From NCBI RefSeq assembly GCF_002160825.1, contig NZ_NFLI01000006.1, positions 124,001 through 188,000 on the forward strand: a DNA stretch of 64,000 nt. Reading direction: 5' to 3'. The translations under genes were made by a program, and so were the position numbers. The notes beneath the pieces were generated by a model that made no database searches, was not told the DNA's origin, and saw nothing but the letters and a program-made list of their open reading frames with translations. The DNA comes from Lachnoclostridium sp. An131. Its GTDB lineage: Bacteria; Bacillota; Clostridia; Lachnospirales; Lachnospiraceae. Each line of letters starts with the position of its first letter. Position 1 is the first letter of the stretch. Positions 50,214 to 58,855 of the stretch are shown in pieces.

Positions 50214-50258
50214 AAAAAAACGGATATCTGCGAAACACCACGTCTCACTGATATCCGT
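50214..50258 (-). terminator. Terminator with tandemly repeated arm
   Basis: The minus-strand stem ACGGATATC/GATATCCGT runs into TTTTTTT. The distal arm lies within three tandem copies of a 15-bp unit (50242-50284), so two alternative stems can form. Confidence 0.7.
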
Positions 50259-50284
50259 CTCACTGATATCCGTCTCACTGATAT

Positions 50285-50499
50285 TTTCTATCCTCTGTTT
50301 TACGGACAGTTCTGGCATTTTGCCTCTCCATTATTTCGCTTCCAGTTAAATAAGGATTTTGCTAAACAGCTTCCAAACCAGTCTGTCAAATGCACATCTT
50401 TAAAATCCACCAATCCGGCGGTTATGGTACCGGCGGCTGAACACGGCAATACTCCCGCAGCCCTTGCTGAATCATGGACCAGGAAATAAACATAGATTC
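50285..50499. other. Short gap with possible coding debris
   Basis: The minus strand reads GVLPCSAAGTITAGLVDFKD and DVHLTDWFGSCLAKSLFN without a start or family match. It may be a remnant. No RNA gene or repeat is seen. Confidence 0.25.
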
Positions 50500-51201
50500 T
50501 TAAACGTAAAACGCCTCCCCGTCATCAAGTCTGACGCAGGCAAGCCTGCCGCCCCGGCTTCTGCAGTCATTTCCCGTATCAATATTGATATATTTCCTGC
50601 CTTTGTATATTTCAGCCTTCTGATATTCGGGCAGCAGGATCGTTGGATAATGCCCTACGATTATTTCTTTGTCAAAAAACAGATTTGCCGGTATGTAATG
50701 AATATCATTGGAAAACAAATACTTTTCCTGGTTCATTGCGACCGCCTTTTCGACCGAAGCAGCAATATCCACGGACGTTTTTTCAGGAGACATGACACAG
50801 CAGTCGGCATCATATCCTGAATGGGTCAAAAAGTATTCGCTCTCATTTACCTTTACTGTCAGATACACCGGAAGCGCTTTCAGGCAGCCCAGCAGTTTCT
50901 CTTTTTCTTCCTTATCCAGACGGTCTACTTCCATTCTTGTATTGATACCTCCGCAGGCATCCCACAATTGAGCGTCTATTGTTCCGTTCAAATATCTTTC
51001 GCACAGATATTCATGGTTTCCTTTTATCCAGAAAGCATTGGAATGACCACAGATCCAGTAATACAGGCGGAGGTTTTCGTCCCCTTTATCAAACACATCG
51101 CCCAATATATACATTGTATCGGCATCACAAAATCTGACTTTTTTCAAGATTCGGCGAAAATTTGCATAATCGCCATGTATGTCGCTCATCGCATAAATCA
51201 T
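50500..51201 (-). CDS. Serine/threonine-phosphatase-type metallophosphoesterase
   Basis: This 233-residue protein from the ATG at 51201 has all PPP-family motifs: MSDIHGDY (GDxHG-like) at the N-terminus, ILGDVFDKGDEN (GDxxDRG-like), IKGNHEYL, VGHYPT and a final IDTGN. It resembles bacterial PPP phosphatases or bis(5'-nucleosyl) tetraphosphatases (PrpE/ApaH-like). It is complete, unlike the phosphoesterase at 48773. It is monocistronic, with its own terminator at 50214-50258, so it is probably not part of the NADAR locus. The substrate is unknown. Confidence 0.85.
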   Translation of the reverse strand: MIYAMSDIHGDYANFRRILKKVRFCDADTMYILGDVFDKGDENLRLYYWICGHSNAFWIKGNHEYLCERYLNGTIDAQLWDACGGINTRMEVDRLDKEEKEKLLGCLKALPVYLTVKVNESEYFLTHSGYDADCCVMSPEKTSVDIAASVEKAVAMNQEKYLFSNDIHYIPANLFFDKEIIVGHYPTILLPEYQKAEIYKGRKYINIDTGNDCRSRGGRLACVRLDDGEAFYV

Positions 51202-51601
51202 AATGATACATCCCCCCAATAAATTTCAGGTTTTGATTTTAACCGGATTCCACTGTTTAAGAACCGGGCCGGGTTTCCATTACCGGAAGAATCATCTCCT
51301 GTATATAGCCTCTAAATGCTTTTCGTTTCATATAATCCTGTATTGGCATTGGAAATCCTTTCTTTTTTGAAATCCATATCGGACACCCTACAGTTCGGAA
51401 GCCAGCCGTTTCAACAAATACTTTCCCTGTAAATCCCGAAGTCTCCGCTTCCTCTCTCTGATACACCGTCCGAAATCAATGCCTGGAAATAATTGTTTAA
51501 TAACACAACAATTAACGTTCCATGAACATACCAAAATAAAATTTTTAAGCGCAAAAAAACTGAAAACCTTATCAGTTCAAGGTTTCCAGCCTTTTCTTTC
51601 C
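51202..51601. other. Gene-free stretch
   Basis: Short frames on both strands (for example a 30-codon MPIQDYMKRKAFRGYIQEM) have no convincing ribosome site or family. It carries the upstream region of the phosphatase and the 3' flank of the tRNA cluster. I see nothing else in it. Confidence 0.4.
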
Positions 51602-51674
51602 TGAAGCATCGGGGATTCGAACCCCGGACAACTTGATTAAAAGTCAAGTGCTCTACCGACTGAGCTAATGCTCC
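51602..51674 (-). tRNA. tRNA-Lys(TTT)
   Basis: Full cloverleaf: acceptor GGAGCAT/ATGCTTC, anticodon loop CTTTTAA, T-loop TTCGAAT. It is the last of six tandem tRNAs. Confidence 0.93.
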
Positions 51675-51740
51675 ATATAACATATCATTCTGATTCGGAA
51701 AGACAGCTTCCTGTTTTAAGCTCTCCTGCAGCCGCCCTAA

Positions 51741-51812
51741 CTGGGCTAGCTGGATTCGAACCAGCGAATGCAGGAGTCAAAGTCCTGTGCCTTACCGCTT
51801 GGCGATAGCCCA
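51741..51812 (-). tRNA. tRNA-Gln(TTG)
   Basis: Acceptor TGGGCTA/TAGCCCA, anticodon loop CTTTGAC, T-loop TTCGAAT. Confidence 0.93.
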
Positions 51813-51830
51813 AAAGATTGCTCTCGCAAG

Positions 51831-51905
51831 GGTGGATAAAGGGATTCGAACCCTTGGCCTCCAGAGCCACAATCTGGCGCGCTAACCAGCTGCGCTATAC
51901 CCACC
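51831..51905 (-). tRNA. tRNA-His(GTG)
   Basis: Anticodon loop TTGTGGC, with the extra G-1 facing discriminator C, as is typical for tRNA-His. Confidence 0.93.
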
Positions 51906-51960
51906 ATAATACTGCCAAGTAACCGGCATACGCGGCACCTGTCCAACAGGCTTCCGCAAA

Positions 51961-52034
<74 letters not shown>

Positions 52035-52082
52035 ATGAATCTCTCTGTGTGCGTCTATTCAGAACAGGCATCTGTTTAAGAC

Positions 52083-52153
52083 AGCGGGTGATGGGAATCG
52101 AACCCACGTGTCCAGCTTGGAAGGCTGGTGTTCTACCATTGAACTACACCCGC
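52083..52153 (-). tRNA. tRNA-Gly(TCC)
   Basis: Acceptor GCGGGTG/CACCCGC, anticodon loop CTTCCAA, T-loop TTCGATT. Confidence 0.93.
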
Positions 52154-52194
52154 ATATTCTGCTGTGCCGCTCTGTCAGATACCGAAAAGCTTCA

Positions 52195-52269
52195 TCGGGG
52201 TGACAGGATTCGAACCTGCGGCCTCCTGGTCCCAAACCAGGCGCTCTAGCCAAGCTGAGCCACACCCCG
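52195..52269 (-). tRNA. tRNA-Pro(TGG)
   Basis: Acceptor CGGGGTG/CACCCCG, anticodon loop TTTGGGA, discriminator A. It is first in the six-tRNA cluster. Confidence 0.93.
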
Positions 52270-52432
52270 AAGCCGTCCACCTCTGTATCCTTTCGTGACG
52301 CACATCATATTCTACTATAAGGAAGTTTAAATGTCAATCACTTTTTTCAAAAATTTGTCCAATTCCAAAATCCAAACCAAAAAACTGCTCTCTTCTGGTC
52401 TAATATCCTCCAGCAGCTCCTGCATACTGACG

Positions 52433-52915
52433 TCAGCTCAGATAATTGATTGCAAAATGCGCCTCTCCATGCTTGTCGATATCCATCAGGATGTAGCTGG
52501 GCTTGCGTCCTTCCTGGCGGGGATAGGACAGGCTCCCCGGATTCAGAATCGTGATATCCTGATCCTGCTCCAGATAAGGACGGTGGGTATGACCGAACAT
52601 AACCAGGTTGAAGCCGCGGGCACGGGCATCCTCCTTCAGCATCTCCGTCCCCATGGAAATATAGTAGTAATGTCCATGCGTAATCAGCACATGATAGTTT
52701 CCGATGCAGAACTCGTCCTCTTTTGGCAGCTCGGAAAAGAAATCATTGTTTCCTGCCACAATATGAACCGGACAGTCCGCCAGCCTGCGGATGTAATCCT
52801 CGCTTCCCTCAGAGTCCCCGCAGTGAATCAGCATATCGATGGGCCTTAACTGCTCCATCAGCTCCTCCAGGTTTCTGTTTTTCCCATGTGTGTCACTGAC
52901 TATCAGTATTCTCAT
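52433..52915 (-). CDS. YfcE/MJ0936-type phosphodiesterase
   Basis: This 160-residue calcineurin-fold enzyme has all metal motifs: VSDTHG (residues 6-11), IHCGDSEG, VAGNNDF, ITHGH and FGHTHRP. Members of this family hydrolyse small phosphodiesters and are usually encoded beside rdgB in Firmicutes, as here (13-bp gap). It is the last gene of the THUMP methyltransferase-protease-rdgB-phosphodiesterase operon, just upstream of the tRNA cluster. Cytoplasmic, no signal peptide. The physiological substrate is uncertain. Confidence 0.9.
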   Translation of the reverse strand: MRILIVSDTHGKNRNLEELMEQLRPIDMLIHCGDSEGSEDYIRRLADCPVHIVAGNNDFFSELPKEDEFCIGNYHVLITHGHYYYISMGTEMLKEDARARGFNLVMFGHTHRPYLEQDQDITILNPGSLSYPRQEGRKPSYILMDIDKHGEAHFAINYLS

Positions 52916-52928
52916 CTGTGTTCCTCCT

Positions 52929-53531
52929 TCAAAGCTGAAGTTCTCTCCGAAGCATCTCCTTCATCTCACAAAGCGCTCTGCCTCTGTGGCTGATCTCATT
53001 TTTCTGTTCCATGGAAAGCTCTGCCGTCGAACAGCCATATTCAGGCAGGAAGAAAATAGGATCGTAGCCAAAGCCTCCTTCCCCCCGCTCTTCCGTTCCA
53101 ATGATTCCCTCTATGGTTCCGCGGGAGGTCAATGTCCTTCCATCCGGCAGCACAGCGGCAATCACACAGACAAAGCGTGCCGTCCGTTTTTCCTCCGGAA
53201 CTCCCTCAAGCCGGTCTATCAAGTTCTGATTTTTAATTCTGTAGGAAGTATCCTCGCCCAGATAACGGGCAGAATACACACCTGGCTCTCCTCCCAGATA
53301 ATCGATCTCCAAACCGGAATCGTCCGCGAGAACAATAGCATCTGTATGCTCCGCCGCTGCACGGGCCTTAATCAGCGCGTTTTCCTCAAAGGTCGTTCCA
53401 TTTTCCTCTGCATCCAGCTGGATGCCTGCTTCCTTCAGAGAATAGATTTCCACATCCAGTTCCTTCAGAATTTCCCGGATTTCTCTCATCTTTCCTTCAT
53501 TTCCGGTTGCAAATACCAGTTTTCTCTTCAT
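52929..53531 (-). CDS. rdgB: RdgB/HAM1-family XTP/dITP diphosphatase
   Basis: This 200-residue enzyme removes non-canonical purine nucleoside triphosphates (dITP, XTP) to keep the nucleotide pool clean. Motifs include the N-terminal LVFATGNEGKMREI, FEENALIKARAAAEHTDAIV, LADDSGLEIDYLGGEPGVYSAR and C-terminal GFGYDPIFFLPEYG, then SHRGRAL. The start overlaps the end of the papain-like protease gene by 4 bp. Sequence and length fit the family well. Confidence 0.95.
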   Translation of the reverse strand: MKRKLVFATGNEGKMREIREILKELDVEIYSLKEAGIQLDAEENGTTFEENALIKARAAAEHTDAIVLADDSGLEIDYLGGEPGVYSARYLGEDTSYRIKNQNLIDRLEGVPEEKRTARFVCVIAAVLPDGRTLTSRGTIEGIIGTEERGEGGFGYDPIFFLPEYGCSTAELSMEQKNEISHRGRALCEMKEMLRRELQL

Positions 53532-54907
53532 TCTGTTCCCTCCTGATCCGCATAGACCTTCAGACAGAGGTTACTGCTCTGGGCAGTCTCCACACGTTCC
53601 CAGAACATTCCGCCATCCGAGCTGATATACCCCTCACCATCGTCCAGCACCACTCTGTCCGCCAGCTCATCGGAAGCAAATTCTACCGCGATAGGATACT
53701 GGCTCCCTGGCGTCTTTATCTGCACAAGCACTGCAAACCTGTCGCCCGCTTCCACTTTTACCGGCGTATCAAGCTCTATCGTATAGTATCCTGCATACTG
53801 CAGGTATCCCGACTGTGTAAACTGCGCGTCGCTCAGATCCTGCGCGTCATGAAAATCCGGAATCACCGCCAGCCGGTATTCCGTATCCTCCCCGGTGGCA
53901 TAAAAGCCTGCCGCTTTGAGCTCCTGAGCATCTTCTGCCTCGTAAACATTTGCAAAATATGCATATTCAGAGTTATAACCCAGCTGTCCGCACCAGCCCA
54001 GAAGATCTGACTGATACAGAATGTCGTAATTATCGTTTGACTCCGCCCTTGTATACGCCACATTATACTGGCCAATGTTTACATCATAATAAGAGACATA
54101 AAACACGCCCGCATCGCCAAAGCCCGTTCCCCAGCTGTTCTGGCAGATAAAGGCTCCATCTCCTTCCGGCTGCTCATTAAAGCTTTCCGCAGGATAGTCG
54201 TCATCCCAGCCGATGATTACCACATCATGATTGGGAAGATTTTCTCCCGTATAGCAGTAGCTGGCGTTTTCCCTGTTATAATATACCGAATCCTGACGCG
54301 GGTCAGAAAGATCCATATACAGGGAGCTCTCCACTCCTCCATACAGATAAACCGTCTGCTTAATCGCCTCAAAATCCCTGTCGCCCGGCATCCGAACCTC
54401 CTGCACATGAAGCACAGGCTGCAGCCCGTCCGGAGAAATGTTGTCACCATAAGGATCCTCCTCTTCCAGGACAGGCCCTCCCCATGATGTCAGATAAGAA
54501 ACAGACAGGATGTAAGAGCCTCCCTCTTCTGTCTCCATCTGATATGCGTTATGAAAATTTAAATGATCCCTGGAAAAATCATACTGGTTCTCTGGCATCA
54601 GGGATGTTTCCAGCGCAGTCAGGGCCGCAAAAGCCCAGCAGGTTCCATACTGGCCCTGATCCCTGACAGGAACACTGCGTCCGTTCTCCCTGTAATCATA
54701 GAAGGACGGAAGCTGTACCTCTTCCTTCACCGGAACAATGGCGTATGTCTCCGTAATCTGCTCAATCCTGCTGCACAAAGCGGAGTCAAACGCCGTGCCG
54801 GAAACCTGCACGCCTTCTTCCCCCACCTTCCAGCCAAAATCCAGAGCTGCCGCCGCACTCACCACGGCCAAAGCTGTGATAAACAGCACCTTCAATCCTT
54901 TTTTCAT
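53528..54907 (-). CDS. Secreted papain-like (C1) cysteine protease
   Basis: This 459-residue protein has an N-terminal signal/anchor (KKGLKVLFITALAVVSAAAA). The peptidase core (about 65-290) has DQGQYGTCWAFAALTALE with nucleophile Cys90 and oxyanion Gln, LPNHDVVIIGWDDDY with the catalytic His, and CQNSWGTGFGDAG with the Asn. A C-terminal beta-rich domain (about 310-455) looks like the lectin-like domain of clostridial cell-surface C1 proteases. The protein is probably on the outer surface. It overlaps both neighbours by 4 bp, an unusual place for a secreted protease amid RNA- and nucleotide-handling genes. Confidence 0.88.
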   Translation of the reverse strand: MKKGLKVLFITALAVVSAAAALDFGWKVGEEGVQVSGTAFDSALCSRIEQITETYAIVPVKEEVQLPSFYDYRENGRSVPVRDQGQYGTCWAFAALTALETSLMPENQYDFSRDHLNFHNAYQMETEEGGSYILSVSYLTSWGGPVLEEEDPYGDNISPDGLQPVLHVQEVRMPGDRDFEAIKQTVYLYGGVESSLYMDLSDPRQDSVYYNRENASYCYTGENLPNHDVVIIGWDDDYPAESFNEQPEGDGAFICQNSWGTGFGDAGVFYVSYYDVNIGQYNVAYTRAESNDNYDILYQSDLLGWCGQLGYNSEYAYFANVYEAEDAQELKAAGFYATGEDTEYRLAVIPDFHDAQDLSDAQFTQSGYLQYAGYYTIELDTPVKVEAGDRFAVLVQIKTPGSQYPIAVEFASDELADRVVLDDGEGYISSDGGMFWERVETAQSSNLCLKVYADQEGTE

Positions 54908-56061
54908 ATTTCCTGTTTTTGTCTCCTGGGCGGTCTCGGCCCCAAAAACTGATAAAAATAGGTCTTCAGCATTCCGTTATAAATTTTCCTGTTGCGGTCT
55001 GCCCTGCGCCCGATATAACGCTCCGCATCCTCATAGCCTGTAATCAGATACATGGACCAGCTGTCCAGCCGTTCAAACGCCTCCCCGATTTCCCGGTAAA
55101 GCGCCGGCAAAGCCTCCTTCTCCTCCAGCCGCTCTCCATAGGGAGGATTTGTAACCACAAATCCATATTTTTTCGGATGACGCAGCTCACTGACCGGACG
55201 GGCCTGAAAATGAATCAGGTGATCCACTCCTGCTTCCCTGGCATTCTCCCTGGCGGCCTTCACCATAGCCGGATCAATATCGTACCCCTGAATATCCGTT
55301 TCAATCCCATCATCCAGCAGATCATTCGCTTCTGTCACAGCTTCATACCAGAGCTTCCGCTCCACAAGATTCTTCCATTCCTCTGCCGCAAAGCTCCGAT
55401 TTACACCGGGAGCCATGTTAGCCGCCATCATCGCCGCCTCGATCGGGAATGTGCCGCAGCCGCAGAACGGATCTACCAGGATCCGATCGCTCTTCCACGG
55501 AGTCAGCATCAAAAGCGCGGCAGCCAGCGTCTCCGTAATCGGGGCTTTGCTTGCCAGCCTTCTATACCCCCGCTTATGCAGTGAAACACCGGAAGTATCG
55601 ATTCCTACGACCGCCTCGTCCTTCAGAAAGGTAATGCGCACCGGATAGGCCGCGCCATCCTCCGGAAACCAGCTCACGCCATAGTGCTGCTTCAAACGCT
55701 CCACCATTGCCTTTTTCACAATAGACTGAATATCTGAGGGGCTGAACAGCCTGCTTTTCACCGAAGTCGCCTTAGTCACCCAGAATTTCCCATTCTCCGG
55801 AATATACTCTTCCCAGGGAATCTCCTTGATCCTCTCAAAAAGCTCGTCAAAGCTCTCTGCCTGAAATCTCCCTGTCTGCAGCAGTACCCTCTCGGCAGTC
55901 CGCAGAAAAATATTGGCCCTGCACAGGGTCTGCATGTCTCCTTTAAAGGTCACACGTCCATCTTCCACCAGACTGATCTCACAGCCCAGATCCTGAAGCT
56001 CTCTTTTCAATACTGATTCCAGCCCAAAATGACAGGGCGCAAGAAATGTATATGTTTCCAT
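54904..56061 (-). CDS. THUMP-domain class I rRNA methyltransferase (RlmL/YpsC-like)
   Basis: This 385-residue enzyme has an N-terminal ferredoxin-like plus THUMP RNA-binding domain (1-165) and a Rossmann methyltransferase with LVDPFCGCGTFPIEAAMMAA near 195, QGYDIDPAMVKAARENA near 258, and the N6/N2-type catalytic VVTNPPYGERL near 302. It matches the bacterial family that makes m2G in 23S rRNA. It is the first gene of the four-gene operon ending in the phosphodiesterase. Confidence 0.92.
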   Translation of the reverse strand: METYTFLAPCHFGLESVLKRELQDLGCEISLVEDGRVTFKGDMQTLCRANIFLRTAERVLLQTGRFQAESFDELFERIKEIPWEEYIPENGKFWVTKATSVKSRLFSPSDIQSIVKKAMVERLKQHYGVSWFPEDGAAYPVRITFLKDEAVVGIDTSGVSLHKRGYRRLASKAPITETLAAALLMLTPWKSDRILVDPFCGCGTFPIEAAMMAANMAPGVNRSFAAEEWKNLVERKLWYEAVTEANDLLDDGIETDIQGYDIDPAMVKAARENAREAGVDHLIHFQARPVSELRHPKKYGFVVTNPPYGERLEEKEALPALYREIGEAFERLDSWSMYLITGYEDAERYIGRRADRNRKIYNGMLKTYFYQFLGPRPPRRQKQEI

Positions 56062-56123
56062 ACTCTGATTCTCTCCAACAACCGGGGGCCGCTTACAGGA
56101 ATTTCTTTTGCTTCACAAGAAAG

Positions 56124-56157
56124 CAAAGAAAGACCGGGCTTTGAAATTCACCCGGCC
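56124..56157 (-). terminator. Terminator of the rhodanese gene
   Basis: A CCGGG/CCCGG stem on the minus strand is followed by TCTTTCTTT, about 50 bp past the rhodanese stop. Confidence 0.5.
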
Positions 56158-56204
56158 CCTTTTCTTATTTTATCTTAATATGGCAGGTCCCCCCCTGTCA
56201 ATCC

Positions 56205-56522
56205 TTATCTTTTATCTACATAGCTTTCCAGGTTTTTCCCCCTGTAGGCCCGAATCCCGCCAATCATGGTTTTTACCCTGTAGCCCTTATCCGCAAGCTC
56301 CCTGGCAGCCATAAGGCTTGCGCCTCCCCGCTCACAGTAAAGCACCAGAGTCTGATTCTTCAGAAACCGGACCCGTTCCTCAAGCTGTCCATAGGGAATA
56401 CAGACTGCTCCCTTCAGATGGAGCCTTCTGAAATCCCGCGGTTCCCGTATATCGATAACGCTGTACCCTTCCCTGAACAGGAAGGCATCGATCTCCCGTG
56501 GAGAAATAGTTTCAAACTCCAT
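56205..56522 (-). CDS. Rhodanese-like sulfurtransferase
   Basis: This 105-residue single rhodanese domain from the ATG at 56522 has ISPREIDAFLF, VIDIREPRDFRRLHLKGAVC, and the active-site loop LYCERGGASLMAARELA with the persulfide Cys near 62. Small one-domain rhodaneses act as sulfur carriers in the cytoplasm. An upstream in-frame ATG at 56600 lacks a ribosome site. It is monocistronic, with terminators on both sides. Confidence 0.9.
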   Translation of the reverse strand: MEFETISPREIDAFLFREGYSVIDIREPRDFRRLHLKGAVCIPYGQLEERVRFLKNQTLVLYCERGGASLMAARELADKGYRVKTMIGGIRAYRGKNLESYVDKR

Positions 56523-56632
56523 ATCCTCACCTGATTTTTTTGTTTTCCTGCCCTGCCCGACAGAGCCAGGTATAAGATATGATATGTATTTCAGCCTCAT
56601 ATGTGACAGGTTCCGCAGTGCGCCTGTACCGC

Positions 56633-56669
56633 AAAAAAAGAAAGCGGCGCACCTGCGCCGCCTTCTTTT
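56633..56669 (-). terminator. Terminator of the 52-residue Asn-rich gene
   Basis: A perfect GCGGCGC/GCGCCGC stem (56644-56661) is flanked by A/T runs, with TTTCTTTTTTT on the minus strand. Confidence 0.8.
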
Positions 56670-56675
56670 TCCCGC

Positions 56676-56834
56676 TTAGTAGTTGCAGTTCTCAGACTCG
56701 TTCTTCGCGTTTTTGGAAGAATTCTTCGCGTTGGAAGAATTTTTCGCATTGGAAGAATTCTTCATATTGGAATTCTTGCTGGAATTGCTGTAATTCTTGC
56801 TGTCGCTGTTAGCATTGTTTGCATTGTTTGCCAT
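56676..56834 (-). CDS. 52-residue Asn/Ser/Lys-rich protein
   Basis: This gene encodes MANNANNANSDSKNYSNSS, then repeats of the type KNSSNA, ending ESENCNY with a single Cys. A good AGGAGG site 9 nt upstream and a strong terminator show that it is expressed. The sequence is disordered and hydrophilic. It resembles small Asn-rich proteins of spore-forming Clostridia and may be a spore or coat component, but that is inference. An in-frame extension to 56900 is not needed. Confidence 0.7.
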   Translation of the reverse strand: MANNANNANSDSKNYSNSSKNSNMKNSSNAKNSSNAKNSSKNAKNESENCNY

Positions 56835-56980
56835 AATGACTGCCTCCTGTATTGAAGATGTGTAACTTATTACAGTCATAGTATGGCACGCATCCCGCAA
56901 AATATTTTTCCATTTTTTGAAAGCTTATCAAAACAAACTCTTTCTTTTTTACTATGCCTCCGCATGGCGCTCCGGAGCTT

Positions 56981-57475
56981 TCATCGATTTCCGAAAATCA
57001 TCTTAAGCAGCCAGACAATCAGGAGAACCGGAACCAGAACCGGAAGCACCCAGGACAGAATACCGCCTACAATCAGAACAATCAGAACCAGCGCCAGAAT
57101 AATCACCGCTGTAATCAGAAGCCTTCCATACCAGGTATTAAAATTGAAGCGCTTATACTTGATATCCACACCTCCGTCGTCACGGAATTCCGCGTGAAAC
57201 CCCTTTTCCCGTTCCGGCTCCTCATCTGCGCCGTACGCCTCATGGCTTCCGTAATCCTGCGCCTGCCAGCCCGCCTGTCCCTGGGTATCGATGATCGTTC
57301 TGGCAATCAGCCTTGGATCCCCCAGACTGTCCATCACCTCTTTCTCGCTTTTTCCCGCAGCTATCTCCTGAGAAATATAGGTATTGTAATAACATACATT
57401 CTCCTCCACCACAGAGGCAGGCACCTCTCCGGAAAGCACTGCCCGGAGCGTGCTTACGAATTCATTTCTGTCCAT
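56981..57475 (-). CDS. DUF1700 (HAAS-type) membrane protein
   Basis: This 164-residue protein has an N-terminal HAAS/DUF1700 helical domain (MDRNEFVSTLRAVL, VVEENVCYYNTYISQEIAAG, EKEVMDSLGDPRLIA), an acidic middle and a C-terminal hydrophobic pair (LLITAVIILALVLIVLIVGG and LPVLVPVLLIVWLLKMIF). Such proteins usually pair with PadR regulators; none is beside it. The function is unknown, but it is an inner-membrane protein with its N-terminus in the cytoplasm. Confidence 0.8.
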   Translation of the reverse strand: MDRNEFVSTLRAVLSGEVPASVVEENVCYYNTYISQEIAAGKSEKEVMDSLGDPRLIARTIIDTQGQAGWQAQDYGSHEAYGADEEPEREKGFHAEFRDDGGVDIKYKRFNFNTWYGRLLITAVIILALVLIVLIVGGILSWVLPVLVPVLLIVWLLKMIFGNR

Positions 57476-57664
57476 TCTTCCTTCCTTTCGAATATACTGC
57501 AGCGTCCGCAGAACGCATATCCGCCAGATAATGCCTATATCATAGCTTATCTGCTTTCAGCTTGTCAATATAGCCAATCGCTTCTGCTCATTTTCAACAG
57601 CTTCCATATGTATGATAAAAAATAAGAGAAACCCTGTCAAACTAAGGTTTCTCTTATTTTTCAA

Positions 57665-57738
57665 CGTGGGCAAGAGGATTCGAACCCCCGACCTTTTGGT
57701 CCGTAGCCAAACGCTCTATCCAGCTGAGCTATGCCCAC
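57665..57738 (-). tRNA. tRNA-Arg(ACG)
   Basis: Acceptor GTGGGCA/TGCCCAC, anticodon loop CTACGGA, T-loop TTCGAAT. It stands alone. Confidence 0.93.
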
Positions 57739-57987
57739 ACATATGATTTTCTTTCAGTCCAAAACATCCTGTTTTTGACTGCCTGATTATAATAGCACAT
57801 TCATTCACAGAAATCAAGAACTTTTTTCAAAAATATAAAACAGGCTGCTTTTTTTGCGTTTTACTCTATTTACGGCTTTTCTCCAGGAAATCCCCGGGCT
57901 GAAGCTTCCCGCTGCAGGCCGGGGACTTCCCTTACCATCTCAGGCTTTCTTTGTGTTCATCCTGAACCCGTCTGCTTCCAGGCATTT

Positions 57988-58764
57988 TCAGGATGCGCTG
58001 CCAAGTCTTTGAATTGTCAGCCCCACATCTGCATAAAGAAATCTTCCACCGCTTCCTGTCACCTGCAGCGCTGCCGGGACTGCCGTAATCTCAATCATTT
58101 GAGAAAATGACAGGTTTTCCATTCCTGATGCGGATTGGAATGTATACTGGGCTCCCGCCCCCGGCACAGCTGCTCCATTCTGCTGAAGATAAACGGACAA
58201 CCCCATGGGAAAGGCAGAATTGCTGACCGGAGCAAAGGTGCCATGAAAAGCGGCATAATAAATTCCCGGCTGATTCACCGTAAAAACAGCAGAATTCGCC
58301 GTGTGCGAAATCACAGTTCCGGCTATCACTCCGTTTCTGTCAAATATCAGCCCCTGCCCATCGCTTCCTGCCTGCGCGGGCGTAGAATATGCAGACAGCG
58401 CTTCCCGTACCTCTGTTCCCGCCGGACCTGTCGCTCCTCTGGGACCCGTTGCTCCCGCCGGGCCTGTTGCTCCCGCCGGGCCTGTCGCTCCCGCCGGACC
58501 TGTCGCTCCCGCCGGACCTGTTGCTCCCGCCGGGCCTGTCGCTCCCGCCGGACCTGTCGCTCCCGCCGGACCTGTCGCTCCCGCCGGACCTGTCGCTCCC
58601 GCCGGGCCTGTCGCTCCCGCCGGACCTGTAGGCCCCGTAACTCCTTCCGGACAGGGCGGCGGGCAGGGACGGCCGCAGGAGCAGCCGCATCCCTTCTCCT
58701 GCCCGCAGGCACCCTGTTCACTGTTTCCCTGACGATGATTTTGAAACCAGAACATAAAATACAT
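57988..58764 (-). CDS. Collagen-like exosporium-type protein
   Basis: This 258-residue protein has a Cys-rich N-terminus ([16 protein letters not shown]) and a collagen-like stretch of about 25 G-x-y triplets, mostly GPAGAT (residues 41-117). A C-terminal beta-jellyroll-like domain (residues 120-258) resembles the BclA C-terminal trimerisation domain ([37 protein letters not shown]). These are surface proteins of spores in Bacilli and Clostridia. The repeat is built on an 18-bp DNA unit (58445-58628), which makes its length unstable. The start could be either nearby ATG (MYFMFW). Confidence 0.88.
   Translation of the reverse strand: MYFMFWFQNHRQGNSEQGACGQEKGCGCSCGRPCPPPCPEGVTGPTGPAGATGPAGATGPAGATGPAGATGPAGATGPAGATGPAGATGPAGATGPAGATGPAGATGPRGATGPAGTEVREALSAYSTPAQAGSDGQGLIFDRNGVIAGTVISHTANSAVFTVNQPGIYYAAFHGTFAPVSNSAFPMGLSVYLQQNGAAVPGAGAQYTFQSASGMENLSFSQMIEITAVPAALQVTGSGGRFLYADVGLTIQRLGSAS
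58445..58628. repeat. About ten 18-bp tandem repeats in the collagen-like gene
   Basis: Units read CCTGTCGCTCCCGCCGGA on the plus strand with few substitutions, coding for GPAGAT on the minus strand. Confidence 0.9.
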
Positions 58765-58855
58765 CCTTCTTTTTCATTTTCCTTTTATTATATGTTCCCG
58801 CATTCCTTCTGCTGTAAAAAATATGAGCATGCGCTTCCAGAAAGCTTCCATCGGG

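Noticed and set aside
58301-58732. Plus-strand Pro/Gly/Ala-repeat frames suggesting a second repeat protein or a CRISPR-like array
   Set aside because: The 18-bp units have no spacers and encode GPAGAT on the minus strand; the other frames are artefacts of the repeat.
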